Source: Halobacteriovoraceae bacterium (GTDB lineage: Bacteria; Bdellovibrionota; Bacteriovoracia; Bacteriovoracales; Bacteriovoracaceae). Taken from it: a stretch of DNA of 64,000 nt. The stretch is taken from the NCBI GenBank assembly GCA_002707495.1, contig PAMZ01000003.1, positions 124,001 to 188,000 of the forward strand, given 5' to 3'. The notes under the pieces were generated by a model. That model made no database searches and was not told where the DNA came from. It was given only the letters and a program-made list of their open reading frames with translations. A program made the translations under genes and the position numbers. Each line of letters starts with the position of its first letter. The stretch's first letter is position 1. Positions 42,539-49,249 of the stretch are shown one piece after another.

Positions 42539-43629
42539 AGTCTTTGCCTAAGTACCGCATTTAGGAGGTTATCAGGATAACCTACGCTTTTAAGCGTTCT
42601 ATAGTTTTCTTGAATATACTTTTGAGTTGTTCGAATTGATATTCGCTCTATTGTTCTTTCCGCAATATTAAAGTTACAACAACTTCCTCTATAGCGTGGA
42701 CCACCACCTGCAGCTACCAGTCCACCAACTAGATAGGCTGCTGTATTGATATCTCTATCAATTGCAGAAGATGAACGAATAGTCATGCCACTTGATTCTG
42801 AAATAAAAATACTTTGAACCTTAACTTTATGCCCTTCTCCATCTAAATCCTGACTTACAGTTAACCCCGTAGAGGGAAATCGATTTAAATAAGCGTCAAC
42901 ATGAGTAAACACAATTGATCCAGTGCTAGACTTCCTGTATCTTAGCGCACCTACAGCTGGCTCACTTCTTTTGAAGTGAAGATAAAGTTCTTCAAATTTA
43001 ACAATCGCGTCTCTTCCTGGAGTGATCTTAATCGCATTTCCACCACTAAACCCTGGCACATTGATCTGCTGTCCTTCCGGAGTGTCGGCAGAAACTCTTC
43101 TTAAAAATTCTTGAATAGCTCCTGATATCACGGCTGGGTCAGTCTCTCTTGTGTTAATTAAAGTCCTTAACCGGTTCAGTGCCCAGTTCATTTTTGATTT
43201 CAATTGCGCATTTAATTCATCTTTTACACTTGAGTTTATTAAATTTTGAACAGCTCGAACCCGTGATTGAGTGAAGACCTCAAAGCTCTGAGTTGATCTC
43301 TTATATTTGATTCTCCTGATATTATAATCAATTCCTAAGACAGATATTACTGCACCGGTTCCACAATTTCGGTTATAACCTCTATCACACATAAAATTGA
43401 TATTGAGTTCATTATGTGTCAATTCATAATCGATTTGAGTATTTCCCTTGATCATTGCAGTATAAATAGATCCTTCACTGACGACAAAGCTTTGATTGAA
43501 GTTAAGATTTCCTGAAATCATATAACTACTTCCAGGGATACTAAGAATCGCCCTGGCAGTTGGATTCGCTAATACTATCGAACTCCCTAGCAAGGAGAAC
43601 ATGGCAAGAGAAAATAAAAATTTAATCAT
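42535..43629 (-). CDS. Secreted hypothetical protein
   Basis: The 364-residue protein has a signal peptide (1-21, VLA). The N-terminal half is beta-rich (GSSYMISGNLNFNQSFVVSEGSIYTAMIKGNTQIDYELTHNELNINFMCDRGYNRNCG) with a Cys pair, the middle is helical, and the C-terminal part has GGLVAAGGGPRYRGSCCNFN with adjacent cysteines. AAAGG precedes the ATG. No family is recognised. Confidence 0.65.
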   Translation of the reverse strand: MIKFLFSLAMFSLLGSSIVLANPTARAILSIPGSSYMISGNLNFNQSFVVSEGSIYTAMIKGNTQIDYELTHNELNINFMCDRGYNRNCGTGAVISVLGIDYNIRRIKYKRSTQSFEVFTQSRVRAVQNLINSSVKDELNAQLKSKMNWALNRLRTLINTRETDPAVISGAIQEFLRRVSADTPEGQQINVPGFSGGNAIKITPGRDAIVKFEELYLHFKRSEPAVGALRYRKSSTGSIVFTHVDAYLNRFPSTGLTVSQDLDGEGHKVKVQSIFISESSGMTIRSSSAIDRDINTAAYLVGGLVAAGGGPRYRGSCCNFNIAERTIERISIRTTQKYIQENYRTLKSVGYPDNLLNAVLRQRL

Positions 43630-43899
43630 TGATCAATTTACCTTTCCGGCCAAAGTCTTTTTGGCTGATTCACTCTAACGCGGATATAAGCTCAACTTAA
43701 GTAACTGTCGGTAACAAAGGGTAAAGTTAGTAGTTTTTACAGATATCAAATTTAGTTAAGTCTTTGGAATAAGAGTAATTATCATATGTTAAGGAGATAT
43801 TTATGGGATATTTTGGCTAGAAGTTCGACAATTTATTTTTAGCATAATTTATAAGCGTCTTGGGAAATTGGTTATGGGTTATAGGTAATGGGATGAGAT

Positions 43900-44205
43900 T
43901 TAAGTCCCACCCGGATTGTGAGCTAGTCTCCAAATATAAGCTCCTAATTTGTCTGCTTTAGAATCTAATTCGTGTGATCCTGATAGATCTAATAAGGTTC
44001 GAGTCTCTTTCAAACTTCCATAAGCTATAAAGTAAAAACGTGCTCGATCTTTTCTCGTTGGCTTAGCACTCCCCTCAGATAGATTCAAAACGATACTTAG
44101 ACTTGCTCTTTCGAATTGATTCTTCATCGCTCCGTTAAGTTTTATTTTTTTGCAATCTAGGTAGAATTCCTTAGCTAATTCATAGGTTCTAAATTTTTTA
44201 CTCAT
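43900..44205 (-). CDS. Four-helix-bundle protein of the 23S rRNA IVS family (copy 1)
   Basis: The 101-residue protein has the TIGR02436/IVS-protein pattern: KFRTYELAKEFYLDCKKIKL, NQFERASLSIVLNLSEGSAKPTRKDRARFYFIAYGSLKETRTLLDL. Relatives are encoded in intervening sequences of 23S rRNA genes and share the fold of the DGR accessory protein Avd; their function is not settled. AAGGAG precedes the ATG. It is head-to-head with a second copy at 44360 across a large palindrome. The two proteins look about half identical, so the duplication is old. Confidence 0.85.
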   Translation of the reverse strand: MSKKFRTYELAKEFYLDCKKIKLNGAMKNQFERASLSIVLNLSEGSAKPTRKDRARFYFIAYGSLKETRTLLDLSGSHELDSKADKLGAYIWRLAHNPGGT

Positions 44206-44209
44206 ATTA

Positions 44210-44352
44210 TCTCCTTTGTATTGAGTCTTAATAGGGCTTCAAGCCTTGAGCGATTGGTGAAGTACAAGGGAGCTTTGCTCACGTAGTGCTTCGCCCTTGA
44301 CTTCACCCATCCAGCTCAAGGCATATGAGCTTAAGACTCAATACAAAGGAGA
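44210..44352. repeat. 143-bp nested inverted repeat between two IVS-family genes
   Basis: The outer arms (44210-44231 and 44331-44352) are perfect 22-bp inverted copies that carry the ribosome sites of both genes. Inside are GCCTTGAGC (44243-44251) / GCTCAAGGC (44314-44322), GGTGAAGT (44256-44263) / ACTTCACC (44300-44307), CAAGGG (44265-44270) / CCCTTG (44294-44299), and an apical GAGC-TTT-GCTC (44270-44280). The whole region can extrude as a cruciform or fold as a long RNA hairpin. Confidence 0.9.
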
Positions 44353-44359
44353 AAAGAGT

Positions 44360-44662
44360 ATGAAAAAATTTAGAACATTAGATTTAGCAATCGAGCAATA
44401 CCAGGAAATCAAAAGATTAAGACTAAAAGGTGAATTGAGATCTCAGATTGAAAGAGCAGCACTAAGTGTTTGTCTTAATCTACAAGAAGGTAATGCCAAA
44501 CTGACCAAGAAAGATCGACGTAGATTTTTCAACATCGCTTATGCTTCCCAATGCGAAGTCCAATTAGTCCTAAAACTCGAGAATATTACTGGTTTAGAAA
44601 AATTATCATACTCCGTCGGAGGACACTGCTACAGACTTCAGAACCGAACACTGGGCACATGA
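44360..44662 (+). CDS. Four-helix-bundle protein of the 23S rRNA IVS family (copy 2)
   Basis: This 100-residue paralogue of the divergent copy has KKFRTLDLAIEQYQEIKRLRL, QIERAALSVCLNLQEGNAKLTKKDRRRFFNIAYASQCEVQLVLKL. The start at 44360 has AAAGGAG upstream and aligns with copy 1; an in-frame start at 44297 would read through the palindrome and is rejected. Ends of both proteins are alike (RL...GT). Confidence 0.85.
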   Translation: MKKFRTLDLAIEQYQEIKRLRLKGELRSQIERAALSVCLNLQEGNAKLTKKDRRRFFNIAYASQCEVQLVLKLENITGLEKLSYSVGGHCYRLQNRTLGT

Positions 44663-44686
44663 TCACTGCCTACTATCTTGTTTAAA

Positions 44687-45511
44687 TTAAGAAATTAATT
44701 TTAGGGCATCACCTTTTTGATGATTCATTTGAGCGGCAAGACTCACTTGCCCAGACTGACGAATTTTTGCAGAAGTTTGTTCTGCCGTTGCTTGAGCGTA
44801 ATCCAAGTCTTTAATACGACTTTTTGCATTTGTCTCTTGGACTACGCTGGTAGACAGGTTATTAATTGTAGACTCCATTCGGCTCATCATCGCCCCGAGC
44901 TTCGCTCTCGATTTTGATAGACTTCCTTGAGCATAATCAAGTTTACTAAGTGAGAGTCTCGCTCTCAATTGAGAATCGACCTTAACATCTGAAATACCAA
45001 GCGCAAGTGGAGTTTGAGCGAGATCGACTAATTCAATAGAAATTCTATCGTGCTCATTATTTCCCTTATCAACTTGCACGGTAAGTTTTTTGTTATCACC
45101 TTTTAAAAGTTTATTATCTAAATATTCAGTTCCCTCTGCTGTCCTTTTAAGTTCTTGCAGAAGTCCCGTTACCTCAAGATTAAGCATTCCTCTTTCTGTA
45201 TCTGATACAGAATCACTAGCAGCTTGAATGGAAAGTTCTCTCATACGAACGATCATTTCACTCATTCCACTTAAAGTTCCTTCCATGATCTCAAGAACTC
45301 CCATAGAGTCTTGAGCATTTCTTGAAGCTTGCTGCTTGGACCGAGTCGAAGCTCTTAGCTTTTCAGAAATACTCAACCCAGCGGCATCATCACTTGAGCG
45401 AACGATTCGACTTCCACTAGCTAGCTTAGCTGAGTTTTGGCTCAGCTTTTCGGTAGTCTGTCGAGTCTCCCGATTGATGCGAATGTCTGAAGCGGAACTT
45501 TTAATACGCAT
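44687..45511 (-). CDS. fliC: Flagellin (copy 1)
   Basis: The 274-residue flagellin has only the conserved D0/D1 terminal domains and almost no variable centre: LASGSRIVRSSDDAAGLSISEKLRA, MEGTLSGMSEMIVRMRELSIQAASDSVSDTERGMLNLE, and the C-terminal SRIKDLDYAQATAEQTSAKIRQSGQVSLAAQMNHQ. It is the most divergent of the three copies here (N-terminus RIKSSASDIRINRETRQTTEKL). AAGGA precedes the ATG. A FliA-like promoter at 45724-45751 gives a leader of about 200 bases. Confidence 0.93.
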   Translation of the reverse strand: MRIKSSASDIRINRETRQTTEKLSQNSAKLASGSRIVRSSDDAAGLSISEKLRASTRSKQQASRNAQDSMGVLEIMEGTLSGMSEMIVRMRELSIQAASDSVSDTERGMLNLEVTGLLQELKRTAEGTEYLDNKLLKGDNKKLTVQVDKGNNEHDRISIELVDLAQTPLALGISDVKVDSQLRARLSLSKLDYAQGSLSKSRAKLGAMMSRMESTINNLSTSVVQETNAKSRIKDLDYAQATAEQTSAKIRQSGQVSLAAQMNHQKGDALKLIS

Positions 45512-45723
45512 TAAAATATTCCTTTTAAATTCAAAGCACTCATAGATTTTTTGACAAAGGACCCCCTCAACTCAAAAGCTTGAGCTAGCTAGTCCATCAA
45601 CATTACTTCTTTCGAAGCCACCCTCCCGTGGGTGCTCTTGCTTTAAATCGTTAAGTTTCCTTCGCTAAAACCTCCTTTTAAAGGTTTACGTGTTCCCTAC
45701 TAGCAGGGTGCACTTCAGTATCA

Positions 45724-45751
45724 TTATCGACACTTAACTAGTTGAAATTTA
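45724..45751 (-). promoter_or_regulatory. FliA-like promoter for flagellin copy 1
   Basis: On the minus strand: TAAA, 16 bases, GTCGATAA (FliA consensus TAAA-N15-GCCGATAA). The leader (45512-45720) contains a CACCC/GGGTG hairpin with ACGGGA in the loop (about 45618-45634). Confidence 0.55.
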
Positions 45752-45771
45752 AGGAGTAGAATTGTCGGGTA

Positions 45772-46599
45772 TTAACTAAGAAGTTTCAATAAGGATTGAG
45801 ATCCTTTATTGATGATATTATTGGTTTGAACTTGCATATTCTCTTTTAGTTTTCCGGCCATATTTGTTGCTGTCTCTTTTGCCATATCCGCATCTTTAAT
45901 ACGAGATTTCGCAGCCTGCATATTCTCTTGAGTATTTTCAAGATTATTTACTGTACTCGTAACCCTACTAGAGAGTGCCCCAAGTTTTGCCATGGATTCG
46001 CTCAAAGATTTTTGAGCATAATCTAATTTAATCATTGAGGTTCTGGCCCTCAATTGAGAGTCAACTTTTACATTTGAAATTCCTAGTGCCATCGGAGAAT
46101 GTGCAAACTCTCCAAGATTGATTTTTAATCTATTATTATCTTTGTTATTTACATCAACCTGGAACTCAAGCCATTGTTTTTTCCCCTGAGAAATCCTCTT
46201 CTCAAATAATTCCGTGGAATCAGAAATTCTTTTTATTTCATGTAAGAGTTGCTGGACTTCTAAGTTCATCATTGATCTTTCTTGATCACCATAGGTATCC
46301 GATGCACTGGCAACTGTCAGCTCTCGCATACGAACCACCATATCTTGCATACTTTGAACTGAGCCTTCAAGCACATGCATATATCCCATGGCATCGTTAC
46401 CATTGCGAATCGCTTGATGCCTAGAACCAATATTGGCCCTCATCTTAGCAGCAATACTTAATCCGGCAGCGTCATCAGAAGCCTTGGTAATCCTAGACCC
46501 AGAAGATAACTTCTGAGAGCTAGCGCTCACCTCTTGGCTTGTCTGCCTTAAGTGACGGATAGCACGCATTGAATTTGTGGTGTTAAATAGTTTATTCAC
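45772..46599 (-). CDS. fliC: Flagellin (copy 2)
   Basis: The 275-residue short flagellin has LSSGSRITKASDDAAGLSIAAKMRA, VRMRELTVASASDTYGDQERSMMNLE and C-terminal SRIKDADMAKETATNMAGKL. Start: the frame is open to 46632, but GTG at 46599 aligns with the ATG of copy 3 (NKLFNTT versus TKLFDHS) and has the same GGAGTTT leader, so GTG is chosen. It is very close to copy 3 in sequence. Expressed from a FliA-like promoter at 46755-46781 with a leader of about 150 bases carrying the conserved hairpin. Confidence 0.93.
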   Translation of the reverse strand: MNKLFNTTNSMRAIRHLRQTSQEVSASSQKLSSGSRITKASDDAAGLSIAAKMRANIGSRHQAIRNGNDAMGYMHVLEGSVQSMQDMVVRMRELTVASASDTYGDQERSMMNLEVQQLLHEIKRISDSTELFEKRISQGKKQWLEFQVDVNNKDNNRLKINLGEFAHSPMALGISNVKVDSQLRARTSMIKLDYAQKSLSESMAKLGALSSRVTSTVNNLENTQENMQAAKSRIKDADMAKETATNMAGKLKENMQVQTNNIINKGSQSLLKLLS

Positions 46600-46635
46600 T
46601 AAACTATAAACTCCTTTTAAATTCCGAGGCATTAG

Positions 46636-46657
46636 CTATGCCCAAAATTAAGCATAG
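46636..46657 (-). promoter_or_regulatory. Conserved hairpin in flagellin copy 2 leader
   Basis: Stem CTATGC/GCATAG with the ten-base loop TTAATTTTGG (minus strand). The copy 3 leader has the same loop with stem CTACGC/GCGTAG, a compensatory base-pair change. Confidence 0.7.
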
Positions 46658-46754
46658 ACCTCAGTCTCTAAACGGAGTGATAGGTACAAAGTGATTATAT
46701 CAGATATTAAGACCGGCAGATTTGGCCGATGAATTTAGATGGGAATTTTCTTCC

Positions 46755-46781
46755 TTATCGGAAATTTCTACCACTGGTTGA
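46755..46781 (-). promoter_or_regulatory. FliA-like promoter for flagellin copy 2
   Basis: On the minus strand: TCAA, 15 bases, TCCGATAA. The region 46600-46929 has no other gene; it holds this promoter, the leader hairpin, and on the plus strand a sigma-54 promoter for the gene at 46930. Confidence 0.7.
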
Positions 46782-46815
46782 GTGAATTCGGAAAAATTTT
46801 CCAGAATTTTATTCC

Positions 46816-46831
46816 TGGCACTAGGATTGCA
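46816..46831 (+). promoter_or_regulatory. Sigma-54 promoter for a secreted-protein gene
   Basis: TGGCACTAGGATTGCA matches the -24/-12 consensus at every conserved base. Expected start near 46843, 87 bases before the ATG at 46930. A GGAAAAATTTTCC palindrome at 46790-46802 lies just upstream. Confidence 0.85.
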
Positions 46832-46929
46832 ACCTCTATTAAAACGAGCCTAAAAATGACCAATATCTTTCATATTGTGAACAGACTTTAAACTTGTGTC
46901 ATTTTTTTAGACAAAAGCTGGGAGATAGG

Positions 46930-47310
46930 ATGCGCTTTATTCTTTTTATATTTTTCAACCTTTCGATTGGGACACCTTCATTAGCAGTAGGTCCATCCTC
47001 ACAGTCTAGATATTATAAAGAGATGCCAATCTACCCTATAGATTCAGTTGACGTTATAGTCCATGAGCATAGGTTTATTCCCACCCGATGCTACCTTACA
47101 ATTGAAATTAACGGTGAAGAATACGCAACCCTAGATCCAGAAAACTTTGATGGAAATTCAGTTTGCCGCAGCCAAGGAGAAAACTTTAGCGATCATAAAC
47201 TCAAATCTAAATCTAGTTATATTGGTCTTGAGTTATCAGGATATAAGAGCTCTCATGGAGATCATCTAGAGCGAGTAAAAAGAATTATTTATATAAATAT
47301 TCAAAGATAA
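46930..47310 (+). CDS. Small secreted protein, sigma-54 driven
   Basis: The 126-residue protein has a signal peptide (about 1-20, LAVG) and a compact body with two cysteines and beta-rich pattern (CYLTIEINGEEYATLDPENFDGNSVC). No family is recognised. The ATG at 46930 has GGGAGATAGG; an in-frame ATG at 46894 lacks a ribosome site. It lies between two flagellin genes, on the other strand, and has a consensus sigma-54 promoter, so it may act in flagellar assembly or sheath, by location only. Confidence 0.7.
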   Translation: MRFILFIFFNLSIGTPSLAVGPSSQSRYYKEMPIYPIDSVDVIVHEHRFIPTRCYLTIEINGEEYATLDPENFDGNSVCRSQGENFSDHKLKSKSSYIGLELSGYKSSHGDHLERVKRIIYINIQR

Positions 47311-47322
47311 TTTAAGTGATAT

Positions 47323-48150
47323 TCATTCTAATAGTTTCAGTAGATGCTTAGAGCCCTGATTGATAATATTTTGAGTTTGAGTCTGTATATTTCCTTCTAG
47401 TTTTCCCTTCACATTCTTAGCAGTTTCTAGTGCAAAATCTGCATCTTTAATGCGAGACTTTGCCGCCTGCATATTCTCTTGATGATTTTCAAGATTTTGA
47501 AGTGCGCTTGTGACTCGACTTGATAAACCTCCAAGCTTTGCCATTGATTCACTGATCGATTTTTGAGCGTAATCAAGCTTTATTAAAGACATTCTTGAGC
47601 GGTGTTGGGTATTTATTTTTACATCGGTAATTCCAAGAGCGAGTGGAGTATGAGCAAATTCTCCTAAATTAATCTTCAGTCGATTAGAATCTTTATTATT
47701 CACATCAACCTGAAATTCTAGCCATTGCTTTTTACCTTGTGAAAGTCTTTTTTCAAATAGCGTAGTTGAATCTGATATTCGTTTTATTTCGTGAATAAGA
47801 TGAGAGACCTCTCCATTCATCATCTCTCGTTCTTGATCTCCATAGGTATCGGATGCCGCGGCCACCGCGAGCTCTCGCATCCTGATTACCATACTATTCA
47901 TCTCCTGCAGCGACCCCTCAAGTACTTGCATATACCCCATGGCATCGCTACCATTTCGCATAGCCTGGTAGCGCGAATTAATTTTCGCTCGCATTTTCGT
48001 CGCAATACTTAACCCAGCAGCATCGTCGGAAGCCTTTGTGATTCTCTCACCCGAGCTAAGTTTTCGGGTAGCAGATCCCACTTCCTCCTGCGTCCGCTTA
48101 GAGTAGCGCATCGCCTTGAGCGAAGATGAATGGTCAAAAAGTTTAGTCAT
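47323..48150 (-). CDS. fliC: Flagellin (copy 3)
   Basis: The 275-residue short flagellin is nearly identical in plan to copy 2: LSSGERITKASDDAAGLSIATKMRA, VRMRELAVAAASDTYGDQEREMMNGE, KKQWLEFQVDVNNKD and C-terminal SRIKDADFALETAKNVKGKL. Ribosome site GGAG ten bases before ATG. FliA-like promoter at 48307-48333. Multiple flagellins with little central domain are usual in Bdellovibrio-like predators, where filament copies have different roles. Confidence 0.94.
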   Translation of the reverse strand: MTKLFDHSSSLKAMRYSKRTQEEVGSATRKLSSGERITKASDDAAGLSIATKMRAKINSRYQAMRNGSDAMGYMQVLEGSLQEMNSMVIRMRELAVAAASDTYGDQEREMMNGEVSHLIHEIKRISDSTTLFEKRLSQGKKQWLEFQVDVNNKDSNRLKINLGEFAHTPLALGITDVKINTQHRSRMSLIKLDYAQKSISESMAKLGGLSSRVTSALQNLENHQENMQAAKSRIKDADFALETAKNVKGKLEGNIQTQTQNIINQGSKHLLKLLE

Positions 48151-48185
48151 CTAACTAAAACTCCATCCTTTATTCAATCATTTAT

Positions 48186-48207
48186 CTACGCCCAAAATTA
48201 AGCGTAG
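48186..48207 (-). promoter_or_regulatory. Conserved hairpin in flagellin copy 3 leader
   Basis: Stem CTACGC/GCGTAG with loop TTAATTTTGG (minus strand), identical in loop to the copy 2 element. Confidence 0.7.
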
Positions 48208-48306
48208 AATTCAATGACTCCTCGGAGGGAGCTATGGAAAGCAATTATGTCGGGTAATCGAACCGGCAAAGGGGTTCGCTAGATTTTATAACAGGAATAT
48301 ATTGCC

Positions 48307-48333
48307 CTATCGGAAATACTTGCCGCTTCATTA
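48307..48333 (-). promoter_or_regulatory. FliA-like promoter for flagellin copy 3
   Basis: On the minus strand: TAAT, 15 bases, TCCGATAG. The leader to the ATG at 48150 is about 150 bases, the same as copy 2. Confidence 0.7.
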
Positions 48334-48366
48334 AATCAAAGTCTCTAAAAATGGGAAAATATCTGA

Positions 48367-49092
48367 GTGAGATATTGGTGGATTTCTATACTTTTTATCC
48401 CTCTCGCCTATGGCGCAGAATTACCTCCCAACTGGAGGTTTGAATACAACTACGGACAGGCCACAACCGAGTATACAGAAACTCAGCCTAGTATCGTTTT
48501 TACCGATACCGATGTCACTCAAATTGCAGATTTCCATCAGTTTATTTGGCAATATTATCTCTCACCTCCTTGGCTTGATATTTCAATTGGTGGAAACATA
48601 ACAGGCGCAACTCAAGTTCAAGAACCAGAAGAGGAGTCACAACAGTTTAAATATTTAACAGGGTTTGCTAATGCAGGAGTCGTCCTCCCCTTTTCAGACT
48701 ACTGGCACACAAAATTAGTTTTCGAATATTTTTACACTTCTATGATTGTTGAGGATGATGCGTTTGGGTTTCGAAACCTACGAGGGACTCAAATCTATCC
48801 TGAAGTAGAATGGCTGCCTTTTGGTTCTGATATGTTTATTAAAGTTTCTCCTTATTTCAGAGTTCCCCTTTTCTCTGATATCGGTAATAGACAAGAAACC
48901 ACTGTTGGATTGAAACTTTCAATTCCAGTTGGCAGTAGAAAGAACTTACGCTTTCCTATTTTTTCTTATGGAAAATATTTAATCTTCAAACTTTTTTATA
49001 CGAAGATGAGTCTCACTTTTGAACAGGAAGGCTATATTCCCGCCGAGATCGAAGTAGAACAGTATGGAGCAACGATAGGGTTTAATTTCTAA
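48367..49092 (+). CDS. Outer-membrane beta-barrel protein
   Basis: The 241-residue protein has a signal peptide (about 1-16, AYGA) and a run of amphipathic strands rich in aromatic residues, ending in Phe (GATIGFNF), as in outer-membrane barrels. It starts at GTG with no strong ribosome site. It is divergent from flagellin copy 3. Ligand or role unknown. Confidence 0.7.
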   Translation: MRYWWISILFIPLAYGAELPPNWRFEYNYGQATTEYTETQPSIVFTDTDVTQIADFHQFIWQYYLSPPWLDISIGGNITGATQVQEPEEESQQFKYLTGFANAGVVLPFSDYWHTKLVFEYFYTSMIVEDDAFGFRNLRGTQIYPEVEWLPFGSDMFIKVSPYFRVPLFSDIGNRQETTVGLKLSIPVGSRKNLRFPIFSYGKYLIFKLFYTKMSLTFEQEGYIPAEIEVEQYGATIGFNF

Positions 49093-49215
49093 AAAAACTG
49101 CCCATTTATTGAGGCGGCAATAACTCCTAATAGCCATTTCAACCCTTTAGCATCAGGCTTAAGTAATTGAAATTTAATCACTATTAATCTTTCCTTATTA
49201 TGGTGTTAAGGTTTT

Positions 49216-49242
49216 TCAAATAATTCGGCAAAGAGCCGATAA
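49216..49242 (+). promoter_or_regulatory. FliA-like promoter before the FN3 lipoprotein
   Basis: TCAA (49216-49219), 15 bases, GCCGATAA (49235-49242); the -10 is a perfect FliA match. It ends only seven bases before the ATG at 49250 and overlaps the ribosome site, so the transcript would have almost no leader. Confidence 0.5.
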
Positions 49243-49249
49243 GGACAGC

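Noticed and set aside
43788..43803. Sigma-54-like TGGC...TTCGAC around 43812
   Set aside because: The -12 GC is replaced by GA, so the invariant bases are missing.
44297..44359. Longer start for IVS-family copy 2
   Set aside because: It would translate through the palindrome and has no counterpart in copy 1.
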